Of a stretch of DNA of 64,000 nucleotides, positions 13,690-26,910 are shown piece after piece (within the stretch, counting starts at the first letter, position 1; each line of letters opens with the position of its first letter). The translations under genes were made by a program, and so were the position numbers. The stretch is from the NCBI GenBank assembly GCA_036897445.1, contig JAYMTL010000026.1, forward strand, positions 62,001 through 126,000, in the 5' to 3' direction. A model generated the notes under the pieces. The model was not told where the DNA came from, searched no databases, and saw nothing but the letters and a program-made list of their open reading frames with translations. Origin of the DNA: Pelargonium tetragonum (Eukaryota > Streptophyta > Magnoliopsida > Geraniales > Geraniaceae).

Positions 13690-16600
13690 TGAACTACGGT
13701 CTTAAAAAAAGAGCTACTCTGCCTTTTATTTACCTTTTTTCTAATCACGCATATCCGAAATCTCTTAATAAAGCACTCAAACTCGCTTGCCTTTTGTGTT
13801 ATACATCCCTTTAAAAGCTCGCTTAATCTCTCTGACTTTATTTAATCCCTAGGAAAGAGACTCTAAAATCTTGTCAGGGTCTTGCTTGTGATTAAACATT
13901 CTTTTTGCTCCTTTATACCTATTCTTAAGGAACTACAAACGCTTCAGTACAAGGAACATGGGGTGGAAACCCAAAATGGTAAATTTAGTTTTTCCGTGAC
14001 TCGGAATCCGCTAGCATAGCAGACTTAAAAAGGCATAATACTAAATACTAAGAAAACGCTTGGATACCAAAATACACTAAAGGGTTTTGAAGGGAGTATA
14101 ACTATAGGAGATTTTAAAACCAATGCTCGACAGAATTTAGCGAACTCCTAATAAAAAAGAGTCAAATGGGGTCTTTCCCTATAGAAGGCCCTGGTTTTTG
14201 CCTTCTTTTTCAGACAAAGTTTTGTTTCATATAATATAATAGGAAAAGTTCATGAGCTGCTTTTGTTTATGGAGCCAATCCCAGATTTCGCAAAAAGCAG
14301 GGGAGCTATAACTGGCAAATGAATAAAAAACGAGCAAGTTTTCCCAAGGCGCTTGTCTTTTGTTGATTTTCCCTTTTATAGTTTTTGATTTACTGTATAT
14401 AATCTATCTTAGAAGACCAATTTGACTAGAAACTTCAAGATATTCTGGGAGGTACTAAAGTACCCCTTCTTTTCGCGGGCCCTCTTAGTCTTCATTACAT
14501 CCTTCTTTGCGGAATAACTTTACTTAGTCTGACACAGGAGTACCTCTCTTCTAGGTTATCCCTTGCTGTTGCTATAATCCAAGAGGACCGTCTAAATACT
14601 TTTAAAAGCCCCTATTCTTTTGTATTAGCATCTAAAAGGTCTCGTATCTTAGCTGAAATGCCCGCATACTCCTTACAGAATAGGAATAGGATTTCCAAGT
14701 TTAAGGGATTTTTTTAAGGTATCTCTAGATAGCAACCAAAAAGAGTCTTTAGCACACGGTAGAACTTTATTACGCCTCTAGATAAAAGAAGCTATAATAA
14801 AGATTACTACAAAAAGAAAGAGAATATCGTTAAGGGGAGAATCTGGCTTTACTAGTATAAAAATGAGTTCACTTGATCAAGAAAAATCTCCCTGCTTACA
14901 AAGCCTCCTTGTTTGAGTAAGAATATCCAAATTCTAATTTAAGTGGGCCGTCGGAAAAGTATAGGACATATTAAAATCATATCAAAAAGGGTCCGCCAGC
15001 TAAAGGTTTTATATTGTCGGTAAAAAGGAGTAACCAACGACCTTGTAACAAAACTCGGTTGAACCAGATGTTTCGCGGGAATTCCTTCGGTATTAAGGTC
15101 AAAGAGATTTAGTATTTCTATGCAGAAGAAGTTGTGACTCAAAAAAAAGTCTAAAGGGTCCAGGAGATATATGAAAAGCGTTCTTATTATCTTAATAAAA
15201 TATGCTGTACGGCCCTTTATGTCTACATTTTAAGCATTTGAGGCATTAACGTATAAAAATTGAGTGCCTTTTTGACTTCACTACAAAACTTTGTATGCGG
15301 AACCTGTTATATGGAGTAGGCGCGCGCTTCCAATTAAAAAGCTGGCGAAACTCCATATTATAATAGTCAAACTACTCTTTATCTGGAGAGGTATTCCTCT
15401 ATCTATAAGTAGTAATTTCAAAGAAATTAAACAAAATAAAGCTTTAGTAAGAAAATTCTATACCAAGGGTTATGAAACTGGGTTTTAGCTTATGAAGGGT
15501 GCATTGAAAATCGAGCATAGTACGTAGTTTTTTGCTAGTCCCAGTAATTAGAGTTTTCTAGCAGCCAATCTTTTATCCTTAGATTTTCCTATATACCATT
15601 CTCGGTTATTACTCCTGTTTAGACTTTATTTAATATTTACATTTCTTAGACTTGTCCCTTTTAAGTGGATCCGGAAAGAGAAGAAAAAGGACTCCCGCGG
15701 ATGGGTTATACTTTTTCAGCTCTTTAACAGCTTTAGCTTTTTGTGATATAGAAAAAGCTACCCTGCCTTCGACCAAATCGTGAGACACCACCTCTTTATT
15801 ACCAAGGTACCCAGCGCTTTGCTTGGAGGACACTACTTAGAACACTAAAAATTAAGAGTCAAACTAAATCTACTACACTGCGACATAACTGTAAAAAAAG
15901 GAAACCTCCAGCTATCCTTCTATTTTCTCGCCATAGATTTTTTACACTACAAAGGTTTAACGTTCTTAATCATAATATAGATATAATTTAGAATTTCTAG
16001 GGCTTGCCCTAAAACTTGATCGGAACCCCTATGAAGAAATAAACTTTATGTTTAATTAATAAGGATACGCACAGTGCCCTTAATAATATTAAATTAACGA
16101 GATCCGAGGTTCCAGTCTATGGTGTATTTGATTTTAGAATAATTTACCTTTGAAGTCGAACATAGCTATAATTTGAATAAACAAAGGATCCTGTAAGGAT
16201 TTCGAGAGAGGGATACTAATACAACTAAGTAAAAAGGGCTCTTACTTGAGGTAATTCAATTAAGGACCTCGACTAAAGAAAAATTCCACTATCTGCCAAG
16301 GCTTCCTTAAGTTGATAAACAAAGTTGAGGTATAAGTCGTCGCTTAGTTCGATAACAGTTTATAGTAATAGATAGTAGAATTTTTAAAGTAAGTCTTCTC
16401 TAAGAGGCTTCTTTACATCCTCCTTACTAAAGTTTTCAACAATACAAGCGTGAACGTGGCCTTATTTCTTTTAAAAAGGAATAGGTTTGCTTTTTGTATA
16501 TTTCCCCAGATATCTTGACAGAGCATTCCAAATATACTACTTATTAGTTACCCGGTTAGTTTTCTAGGGAAAGTCTAGTAAATTTCTATTTTTATAAGTT

Positions 16601-19075
16601 TACTTCGCAGTAACAAGAAGCTTAAAAATATTTAACTACACAGCTACTTGATTATTGAATTTCCTATATATTTTTGGGTGTCGCGATATTTTTCCCCTAT
16701 CCTACGCAGCATTCACTACTTCCTCTTTGGTAACTCTATTATATAAATATCGTTATATCAGAAATGAAAAAAGTTAGTTATACCCATCTAAGAGCATCGG
16801 TCTTATACTCTGTTACCAAAAAGAACTTTCGAATACCTGCCTATAGATTTATAATATACTGGATAAACATATAAGTGTGATAATTTCAGTAGGAGTCTCC
16901 TATTTCAGGTATAATTGACACAGATATAAGACTGTACTAGAAACCTCCAAAACCCCTTATATAGAGATAAAGAAAACAAGGATACTCAGTTTTGAGTCTA
17001 CGATTTGACTTTATAGTCGTCCCTTCTTATCTTAGGAAATGGGTCAATTTTTAAGTAATAGGTCTCTTGTCCTATTTAGAATTTTATAAGTATACGTTAA
17101 ACTTTTATAAGGATACCCATACTTTGTCATATCTTCTAGCGCTCTCTTACCCCCTCCGCCAAAGCTAACAGATAACCCCTTTTTTCTCGCCTATAAGTGC
17201 TTTACTTGTACCTCTTAATTCCTTATGCCTTAAGGAGAGTCCGAAAATCCTGTACTGTTTGTAGATTTAAGCTTCTAAAATCAGTCTTATACGCCCTATA
17301 CTTATATCAAATTAATAGCTGAGTTCGCTATAAAGAGTTCCCTGTGATTGAAGGGGAACTTTGTCTACAAAGGATAAAACTGCAAAAAAGTCTTTCTAGG
17401 ACTTTGTACTTTAGCTACTTTTAGAATATTGAGCAATTGTTACAAGAGTAACCCAGATTTATAAGAGCTTAAAAATGTCTACTCCCCTAGCTCCTATGTT
17501 GATATGTGTAATAGTACTAAAAATTATATCTGATTTGAAAGATTTAAGTTAGCAACGTCTGCAAAGGGTGTCTATATACGTGATTCTGCCTATCCCTTTT
17601 TATATGATATGCCTTTACGAGATAGGATTTTAAGAGCACAGAAACACTAGAATTTATAAAAGAGCTTGAGCTACAACTAACAAATTACGAAAAGGTTAGA
17701 ACTGCAAATAGGGGATTAGAAACCTTAGCTAAGGAAAAGGCCTCTTAAACTCTATATCGGGAATTGAAACACTTGAAATAAAGAAACATAAGAGCAATAT
17801 CTTACTTTACATTCCTTTGAAAGCCTTTAATAACTTTAAATTCCTAAAAGTCTCACAGAAAAGATCTATACAAGTTTTATCTTATATCCTACTAGGTATA
17901 AGCTGTTTCTTACACTCACGAAAGCTCTGGAAAAAAACTTACTTATATCCCTGAGGGGAGCCTTCTAGATAGTAGGAAAAGAAAAGGGTCCCTATTTGCG
18001 ACCGGATTCACACAAAAAAAGGCTCTGGCTGCTGTGAGAATGTCTACTTCGAGTACAAAAAGAACTTCTTAATGCTTCTGCGATCTTTGGCATTCAAAAT
18101 TCCTTTTTTATGTCAAAAAAGAAGTCTCTATATGAAAAACAAAAGCTTATGCTTCATCTTGCTTGAAAAAGGGGTATAAAATCCTGATTATTTCCTATAA
18201 TTTAGCATGCATCCTCCCTTTATCTGTAAACAAGGAAGTATACCTTATTTATATCTCGTAAAGCATACGTATATTATCTAGTAATGTATTAGAGATTAGT
18301 ATAGGTTATTAACTATTTATTATTTAGAGTAGATAGAGAATATATAAAGTTATATTGTTTAAGGTGCAAAGCCCTCTTTATTCTGTGTTTATTTGTTCTT
18401 CTTAACCTTCATACTCCAAAAAATCTTAGCTATAACTAAACTCTAAGTCTTGATACCGCGTTTTATGTTACCGGTCTTCTTTTCCCTACTCTTAAGAGTA
18501 GAATCCGTGTATCCCCTAATAGTACGTTCTTGTTGCCTGTACCAAGTGTAGCTATACCTGTATTCCTTATTAGAATATATTAGGTAAGTTTATTTAGTAT
18601 CTCTATCTCTTATAGTTTAGCTCGTATCAGAGGGTTTAAGGAAATTCTAAAAGTCTTTATGATTAAAGAAGGGAGGCCCTTTTCTATAACTTTTCCAGTT
18701 CCACTCCTTACGGGATTCTTTTTAGTTGTCTACCGACTGTCCTTTACTTTCTGTTCTAGTTAACAGAGCTAAAACCTTCTCCAACCCTAAAGTAAGCTAC
18801 TCAAATAGATAATAAAAATGAACGCAAGTTGGCATCTAATGAAAAACGCAAGAATTTGCGCATACTTTAGCAGTGTTTAGTTTCCTTTTTTCAACCCTTT
18901 TTTGTGAGTCTAAGGTACAGAAAAGGGTTCTGATATAATGAAAGGGGGCTTGTTACTACTTATTTGTTGGGTAGAATCGACCGGGATCAATCTTGAACGT
19001 CCTATCCTAATAGAGATACCTTTAATACCAAAAGCGAGGTATTGAGATTAGTATTGTTAAAAAAGCACACTAAAA
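13690..19075. other. AT-rich spacer, no gene seen
   Basis: The densest frames are 65 to 67 codons (14,939-15,142 minus, 15,291-15,488 plus, 15,630-15,833 minus). They have no shared features and no recognisable product. The GG..CC motif is frequent. No repeat longer than the motif and no RNA gene was seen. Confidence 0.6.
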
Positions 19076-19143
19076 GCACAGGACCGAGTAATTTGGTAAA
19101 CTCATCAGGTTCTGGCCCTCGTGGGTTAAATTCCTATCTTTCA
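19076..19143 (+). pseudogene. Initiator-tRNA-Met-like fragment (doubtful)
   Basis: Positions 19,086-19,103 form a D-arm look-alike: GAGT, a ten-base loop holding TTTGG, then ACTC, close to the D-arm of bacterial and organellar initiator tRNA. It is followed by CAGG, a degenerate anticodon region, and a T-arm look-alike at 19,121-19,137 with five possible pairs (two G.T) around TTAAATT. The anticodon CAT is missing, the variable region is too short, and the flanks do not pair as an acceptor stem. If it derives from a tRNA it is truncated and dead; a chance match is about as likely. Confidence 0.18.
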
Positions 19144-22100
19144 GTGTTATAGAAAATGAGCCCAATCTCAAATAAAGAGCTATTTACCCGCTTTATAAAA
19201 GGTGTAACTGAGTATTTGCAAAAACAAAAGTTTCTCTATCTAAGACGCTCCCTCACTGAGAAAAGCTCTTTATGAGGGAAATCTTTAAAACAAAGCTGAT
19301 ATTAAGGGGTTCTTTAGCTGAGTTATAGTCTAGGTTAAGTAAAATAGGTATAAGTAGAAAGGCTCTTTAGGGGGAGTTTCCAGTCAACACAAGTATTTCC
19401 AAGAAAAGAGGTTTTCAAAAGTTTAAGGTAAAGGAATAGGCGTAAAGAGAAGGGCTGCTTTTATACTTATAGACCAGGCTAACAAAGAATTAAGATCTTG
19501 TAAATAAATCCAGGGAATTTAGTAAAAAGCAGTCCGGGGAATTTGGAACAATTTATAAAGTAGTAGGAAGCTCCTTTTCTCACCAGGGGAAGATAATCTA
19601 AAACTATAAGACTTTTTAGGGGTATTGTAAGGAAGGATCCTCTCCAACAGATTACGGACTGTGGAAAAACCTCAGGAGTTAAGGATTTCCGAAACAAGGT
19701 TTGCCTTAGAATTGAATTCCTTGAGTGCTGGTACTAAAGGGGTTCCTTATACGCACAATGTACTTTATGAAGTTATGATAAAAGCAGAAGCTAAGACTTT
19801 TTATTAAACTGGAAGATTCCTTTGGAAAGTACGCAGGAAACTCTAGACTATATTATAGTAATAAGCGATTAAAGTGCAAGCTGAACTCCTTATATAAGGC
19901 AGAAAGAGAAGGAACCTTCTGAATTTTGTACTAAGGGAAACCACAGGATTTGGGTAGTTAAAGATTCAGTATACTTTAGGCAGCCTTACAGTATTATATA
20001 TCCCAGTATAAAAATTGTAGTGTTAATTCTCATTACAGGTACCCCAGTTTTTAGTTTGAAAGCCGAGTTGGAGTAGCATCAAAAGTAGGCGAGTAGGGGC
20101 TTCCTCTGATTTAGATTTAGTTGGTTGCTTTGTATTAAGTATTATATATAAGAGACTTTGGTTTTTTAGGATAGTTTGTAGTCTAGTACAGATATCTTAT
20201 CTAGGGTATTCAACGTCGTTTTCTGGTGTTTCCTTTACTACAGACCAGAACAAACTTACACCCCCTTCCTATCTCAGCAGGACTCTTAACTCTTAGGAAA
20301 TTGAAACTGCTGAGGTATGCACAACTCCTCGGCAATTACCCCGCACCGAAGATAAGGACATGTTCTTAAATAAACTTAATTTCAATATAGCCTTTAAGGA
20401 AATCCTACGCACTTCTATAGACTTGCTGTACATTAAGCTTTTTAGTAGCTTTGAGTTGAGTAGCTACTGCACGTTACTATAATTTAAGTTAAGAAGATTA
20501 GAGAGGCAAGGGTTTTTCTCGCTGGAAATAGGATACTCTTCTATTAAGTGAGTGCTAGATTCGAAAGGATTCTCTTGAAAATAAAGTCTAACTCACTACG
20601 AAAAGACTCGAACCTATGATGGGCGTCTCTATTATACTTCAAATTACCGAGTGTAATCTTGATTGAAGTAGTCCGCTAATAGAGATCTCGCCTCCCTAAA
20701 ATCCGGATTTTAAGAGTAACAAGTAAAAAGTTCCCTATACTATATAGGTGATTTTCATTTCCTTATTCAAGTCGTGTAAAAGCTCGAGAATCCCCACTAG
20801 GATAAGAATAACTCTATTTCATATATGCTTTCTAAATCCAATCGAAGCGACTTATTTAAACTGCCCTTTGCTATGTATTACTAAAAGTCCTTTAAAGGCA
20901 GTCCCTTAGAACTCCTACGTCTATACTATTTAGGCTTTATTACATCCCGGAGCTTTTGCTATAAAGTATAAATAAACCCTTTAGAGATACTAACTAAAAG
21001 CCCGGGGCTCCTTTCAGATACTTTGTAAAAGTAAGAAAAAGAGTACCTTACTATGAATGCCTGTATATTCCTCCGGATTACTTGCAATTTTTCTAAATTC
21101 CTTAGGTTGTTTATTGTAGATTCTGGAGAAAAAGCTCCTTTAACTTCGTTACCTTGTGACTTACTAAAGATCGAGAAGAAAAAAGGCTCCCTTTGAGTTA
21201 TAAAAACCCCAGGCCCTTGCCTTTAAGCTTTTAAAATTATTCCGTCTTGTAAAACTTATATTGGCTATCCTGTATCGAATTTTGAAAAAAGATCTTTTAA
21301 CCGGAAACAAAGGAACAAGCAACTCCGACCTTGTCGCCTTATTCATAGCTAGAATTAGTTAGAATCCTCTGTCTATAAAGAAGAACTCCCCCAATTAATT
21401 CTACTTATTTCTAGGCGAGAGACCAAATTGTCGGAGCATTGGAGAGTTTAGTAATCTATGTTGCAAAAATTCTATTCCATCTAGTAAATACTTCATAGGT
21501 AAAAGCCCATTAGAATATATCTCTAAAGGTATATCTCTCTAAAAAGCGTTAGTTTAGTTTATCCGTTTATACACCTCCTCTTAGGAATATTATATAAAAC
21601 TTAATCTTTCCTTCTACTATATACAAGGAAGTATAACCTGTCTTGTTCAAGTGAAATGGATTTCTAGTAATAAAAAGTAAGTTCCTCTTTTTTATTTATC
21701 TACAACAGTAGGATCTTCCTAATATTTGTATTTGGATTCACATGGGGACTCGGTATATTTACCTTTTACTATTTTGGCATCACCTTAAAATTCTTATAAG
21801 AAGAGTTTTCTTGCTTGTGGTCTCTAAATATTGTGTAAGATTCTAGCCTATATCTGATATTAAAACTGTAATCTTGATATGCTTGATAGTCTACTTCTGT
21901 ACTTTCCTAGCTACTAATTTGTATACTTCGCTCTTTTATTTACACTAATAACAAGGTTTACTTCATCGGACAAATATTCGCTTAATGAGAGACCTATAAC
22001 AAACCACTTGTTGAATATTACCCCGGTGATAATAATTAAGAGTTGCCCTTCGGTTGGTTGATCTGGAGAATGTAATAAATTAAGTTTAAATACTTTTGTA

Positions 22101-22293
22101 AACTCGTTTTTGGGATTTCCTCTAGTTAAGAGAGATTTTGGATTATATTATAGAAAAAGAGGTCTTTATAAAGAAATATATCTAATAAGCTTTATATTAT
22201 TTCAACAAATAGGGAGTCCCTGTTGTTAGAAATTTTTGGGCTGTATCGAGTAAAGTCTTTTTTATAAATTTACTGGAATATCTATTCTCTGTT
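19144..22293. other. AT-rich spacer, no gene seen
   Basis: Between about 19,560 and 19,920 the short palindromic motif is easy to see, at 19,565, 19,631, 19,674, 19,736, 19,811 and 19,909. Two minus frames (19,479-19,697 and 21,164-21,346) of 72 and 60 codons have no recognisable content. A T-loop-like motif at about 20,605 lacks pairing. Confidence 0.6.
19565..19820. repeat. Example cluster of the dispersed GG..CC micro-palindrome
   Basis: Clear members are AGGAAGCTCCT (19,565-19,575), AAAGGGGTTCCTT (19,736-19,748) and GGAAGATTCC (19,811-19,820). The family pattern is an A/G run with GGA or GGG, zero to five bases, then TCC or CCC and often T. Members vary in the centre and arm length, so they share a form, not one sequence. 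Comparable elements recur throughout the window in both orientations. Confidence 0.6.
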
Positions 22294-22698
22294 GTGGTCG
22301 AACACTTCAGTATAATCCTTCAGATTAGGTATCATAAGAACAGGAGAAAAGGAATCTGGTATAGCCCATTCAAGTTAAAAAAAGGGGCCCTACTAAATGA
22401 GGTAGTTTTTTTATTCGCAAAGATTAAAAGATTAACAGATTTAGGAATCAACAATAACAATAGTGGATGCGTCAACAAGGTCTTTAAGTTCTACTCGTTT
22501 TTTGTTTACAAGCATTACAATAACAAATCCAATCTTGAAGATAAGGTCATTAAGGGACCAGAGATAAGCCCCCCCTTTATGATTGCGAATGAAATTTTCT
22601 TAGGAGCTCAAGGTACAGAGGAATTCATGAAGATAGTATATTTACCGAGTTTTATATATACAAAATTAGGAGTTTATACGGGGGGCCTTTCAAGCTAG
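22294..22698 (+). CDS. Longest open frame, 134 codons, unknown (doubtful)
   Basis: This runs from a GTG codon to TAG. The only in-frame ATG likely to matter, at 22,579, would leave 39 residues. The predicted chain is rich in Lys, Ile, Phe and Asn, includes a run of four Asn and a basic patch (KNRRKG), and has no domain, membrane segment or signal peptide that I recognise. No ribosome binding site stands before the GTG. With the stop frequency of this DNA, one frame of this length is about what chance would give across six frames of 64 kb. I list it only because it is the longest. Confidence 0.1.
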   Translation: MVEHFSIILQIRYHKNRRKGIWYSPFKLKKGALLNEVVFLFAKIKRLTDLGINNNNSGCVNKVFKFYSFFVYKHYNNKSNLEDKVIKGPEISPPFMIANEIFLGAQGTEEFMKIVYLPSFIYTKLGVYTGGLSS

Positions 22699-23689
22699 GA
22701 AACCCAAGGGCGCTTCCTTCCATAAATTTACTACAAATAAGATTTTTTTTACGAGTATGCGGGTATTCTATTATTATAAAACAATTAGAATATTACTAAA
22801 GAGCAAAAAAGACGGGTATTCCACACAGTTTTTAGTTTTAGAGGATAAAAAAACGAAAATATAGGGGTATACCGTATTTTTGTAGAAAAATATATATATA
22901 AGGTGGTTACGGATTATAAACCTAAGCCGGAATTCCTCCTTGGTATACGGGTTCACTTATGCTATCCGTATCTAAATTGGGATATTGTACAAGATAAAGT
23001 TAAGACTTAGGACAAGGCCCCATTACATCATTATTTTAAGGGAAACCAGATACTTATAAGGATATAACCTTGTATTTTTGTACTTGTTTAACTCCAACCT
23101 CTCTTAGAAGTAACTTTAGTATTATAAATACTAGCAATCTTTATTCAAAAGTGCTAGTTAGGCTAAGTTTTAACTCTGATTTGAAGGACTTTCTCTATCT
23201 TAGAAATTCCTTAGCCTTGTACCAAATACTCTTTTAGAATTCTTAAGGTCTTAAGGAGATCGGGAACTTGCTTTTACACTTATTTATAGATATTCTATCA
23301 GAGCCGGGGATTCTAATAACAAAAAATGTAATTGCTATGGTGGACTTTTCTTTTTATTGTATATAATGAAAAGGATCCCTTTAGAATTTAGAGGAGCTAA
23401 TAGCTATACAACTATTTATGTAATCTAAGCATAACGTTTATTTTTCTAGAGTTTCAGGGCCAAAGCATTCGCCCTGAAGAAAAATTTTACTACGTACGGA
23501 TAGTGTGCTAAAGACGTGCACTTTTGGGGAAAAGAAGGCAGCCCTTTTGTATTTGTCATTGATAAAACCCCACATCTGAGAGTACTACAAAAGCCCACTC
23601 TTGGCACTTTACAAGAATTGTTATATTATATGTAACCGTGTTGAACGCTTAAGCGCACGAAAAAGATAAGCATTATATGCCCGTTCACT
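22699..23689. other. AT-rich spacer, no gene seen
   Basis: No frame above 60 codons and no RNA-like structure. The palindromic motif is present but thinner towards the right end. Confidence 0.55.
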
Positions 23690-24330
23690 TGATCACTTGA
23701 GGAGTCAATTATCAGATATGTTTTCTTGTGGTCAGATTAGTGGTCGCTGGCATCTTATTTATGAAGGGAGTATCAACGGTGCCTTCTCACTTTTTTATAC
23801 TCTACAAAAATAGGAACTGTTTACTTCCTTTCATACTCTTTCTACCCCACTCACTTGTTCATATTTCAAGAAAGATGTATTACTAAAAGGCATCCTTTGC
23901 TATAAGTTACGAGCTAAATCTTATTTAGAAAAATAATAGATTTTTTATCATAAAAGGCATTCCGTCACAATGAGTTGGCAGGCAGTTTGCTGTTAACAGA
24001 AAAAAGGGTGTTGTAAAGTTTAGAGATATGTACTTATATAAATAAATATTACTGGATTCTTTGTGTTTTCTTGTCCGATATTTGTTAATATCAGATTTGT
24101 CGTGATTGACTTAAGATGACTGACATTATAAAATGCATTAAGTAAGGTTATAAGGTGGGGCGGGTCAAGGAGCACGGGGGGGGTTGTAAACTTTATGGTA
24201 CAGACTTGCCATAACAGTCCTGAATTTGCTCGACTTTGGCGAATCACTACGATCGAGTTTCTTGTTGTCATTCGTGTGCTTGTTTGCTCTTTGTTCTGTT
24301 AGTTCCTCTTTTAGTGTGATTGATTCTCCC
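23690..24330. other. Motif-poor stretch with more GC-rich patches
   Basis: The GG..CC micro-palindrome that fills most of the window is nearly absent here. Words rich in TG and CG appear, and there is a run of eight G at 24,176-24,183. Frames remain broken on both strands, apart from an 83-codon ATG frame on the minus strand. The change in texture suggests a different origin or a constraint, but no product can be named. Confidence 0.35.
24020..24271 (-). CDS. 83-codon ATG frame in the motif-poor stretch (doubtful)
   Basis: It starts with a true ATG (MTTRNSIVV) and ends at TAA. The chain is mixed rather than lysine- and phenylalanine-heavy. It begins hydrophilic, has a Pro-Pro and aspartate patch near the middle, where the G8 tract encodes the prolines, and ends hydrophobic. 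There is one cysteine and no domain I recognise. Length alone is within chance. Its position in a compositionally distinct stretch makes it slightly more interesting than other frames of its size. Confidence 0.12.
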   Translation of the reverse strand: MTTRNSIVVIRQSRANSGLLWQVCTIKFTTPPVLLDPPHLITLLNAFYNVSHLKSITTNLILTNIGQENTKNPVIFIYISTYL

Positions 24331-26850
24331 TTGGTTTTGAAGTACTTTGAATATAGCTTTGTTTACGTATTCTCGATAGGTTTTTCATAAGTAGGACTTC
24401 TCTATAAAATTACAACGCTGCACTAATTATAAGTGTAGCTCTCGTAAAAATGTGTTATGCTAAGTTTCGGGCTTAAGCACTTGTTCTTTGTTGGAGTTTT
24501 TGTCTTAACTTTTAATATTTCATCTTATCCTTATCACTATGAGTCCTTTTTGTAGTAAATAGGGGATATCTGCCCATAGTCTATAAATCGCAATTAGATA
24601 AAGGAGCTATCACTTAGCTAGAAATATTAAATCCTTTACAGAACCCTAGTTTATAACCTAACTCTTTGATGGTTAAATATTAGATATAAGCAGTAATTCC
24701 TTATTTACTAGTTTAAGACTCTATTTATAATTTTAAGTTTTTTTTGTAAGCGATAACCTCTAACTCGAAACCTCATAAACGTATAGATTTATGAAAAGAG
24801 GATTTTTTTAGACTCTAGGAATTCTTAAAGAGTGGTATCCCTTCTAAATCCCATTTTAGCAAAAGGAGACCCCCAAGGAAAAAGTTATTATTTAAACTTT
24901 GTTTGGGTTAGAGTAAGGTATCCCGGGCTAGGTGGATCCTTTTTTATAAGACTGTGTATTACTCTCTTAAAAAGTAGCAACGTAAAAGCTAAGCAATGTT
25001 ACAAGTTTAGAAAAGGAAAAATATAGGTCTTAAAGTAAGGAAAGCTTCAAGCAATCTAACCTCGTGTTCTCGTTTAGTACTTGTGCACTTCAAGTTAGCC
25101 AGCCCTTATGAAGAAAATTCAACATATATATACATTAAAAGGTACGGAAATCCTCAGTTTATCTCTAAAATCTATAGATCCAGCTTGTAGTTTACTTATA
25201 TATAAAAGGAATCAGGATACAGAAAAGCATACTGAAATAATGAGCAGGGCTGGGATAATTAAATTAAAAGGTTGAATTTTCCTAGGTTATATTTAGGAAT
25301 ATACAAAAAGATAACTAAGTGTTTCCTCATTTGCCAAGAATCCGTAGAAAGCCTTTGTCTATTACCTAAGTTTAAAGATTATAAGTGAGGAGAAGAATGT
25401 TGTTTTGATTTGGTTCTATAAATTCCGGCGAGGGTTCTTGTGGCATAAGCCCTTATATTACGATTTTTTGAAAAGACGAATCCCCGGAAAGAGAAAATAC
25501 AAACTCTTTAATTATAAAATTCTGACACCTATTTTATAGATAAACAGAAAATATATTAGTTGTTAGAATATCTCAATTTTTCCCTTAGTTACTTTGTTTC
25601 TAAAGGCAGTCCGAGCCTAATTAGATATATATGAAGCCGCTATAAAAAAATACCTGTGTGTTTACAGTATATTGATTCGCCACTTGTCTAAATTATTCCC
25701 TTCTTAATTAAACAATTTCGAGTTCACTCATCTTGAGTCAGGTAAGCTTCCCAAGGCTATACTTGTAAATTACGCCAGCCGTTGCAGTCTTCTCCGGTTC
25801 CTTTTAATTAAGCACGAAAAAGGATTTCTTAATGTCCCGTATCTAAATTCAGCGATCTTATGCCTTCGGTTATCCCTGCCAAGCGGTTTCTGTGTCTTCT
25901 TATCTTCTTGCAATCCTCAATTTCAAGGAAGAATTTGTATTCTCTACTCCTTGTAGCACTTCTAATTATAGGATATAGGCTCCTTGCTTGTGGTATTTTT
26001 TGAATTACACTGTCTGTATCCTCTTTATTTTTATTATAACTCCTTATCCAGCAGGAAATTAAAACCCGGTATACTTACTTATACCAGGCTTCCTTTGATG
26101 TAGACTTTCTATTTACTATTAGGAGTTACTGAGATTTGATTAGTTAGCTTTTTGCTGTCGACCTTTTATCCTATATACAAAGAATCCGGAAAAAGGAATT
26201 TTTTACTAGTGAAAACGAATATATATATATAACTTTTGACAAAGGCTATATACTAGATATACATAAAAGCGAGGTACCTTACATACCAAACGGGATAAAA
26301 AAAGCGCATGAGTATTCTGCTACGAGGAGCTTCTATTAAAAATTCTATTAATTTGTTACCGATATTACCAGAAGGGCTGTGCCTGTGAATTGAAATAAAA
26401 CCTTCCTTATTATGAGCGGTCTATCTGCAAGGATTACCTTTTAATTAGGAGATTTTGTACAACTAAAGAGGGAGTCAAAGCAAGGTCAAAAAGAAATGCA
26501 GGAATTTTAATTGATACGAAAGAAAAAATTATACATATGATAAGTCCTTTCCTATTCTAAAATAATCTGTCATACTGCCCTAAAAGGGGTATCCCCTAGA
26601 CGAACGAGAAATAGGAAATTTTATGCTTTTTTATTCCTAACTGTTAGATCATCTGTACTATGATTAAACCTGCGCTTCAAGCCAAAGTAAAATCCAAGTT
26701 TTTCTTATATTTATTGAAGTACCTTAATATGCATGTCATTATCAAATAGAAAGATCCCCCTTTTCATAAAATATTTAAAGAATTTCAATAGTACAAATAC
26801 CGAATTAGATTAGACAAAGCAACAAACTTTTCAACATTGCGGGACTATTA
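24331..26850. other. AT-rich spacer, no gene seen
   Basis: Dense stops and frequent micro-palindromes. A GTG-started frame of 64 codons at 24,832-25,026 is not supported. A short TA-repeat tract lies near 26,220. No RNA gene or repeat unit was recognised. Confidence 0.6.
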
Positions 26851-26910
26851 GTATCAAGCTGAGATACCAAGCTAAGTCGAGATTTCGTTTAACTTAATCT
26901 CAAAATCTCG
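26851..26910. repeat. Two nearby small hairpins
   Basis: GTATC (26,851-26,855) pairs with GATAC (26,863-26,867) around seven bases. CGAGAT (26,878-26,883) pairs with ATCTCG (26,905-26,910) around 21 bases. The first has the five-pair, seven-base geometry of a tRNA arm, but no tRNA consensus bases occur and no acceptor stem is found. Confidence 0.3.
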
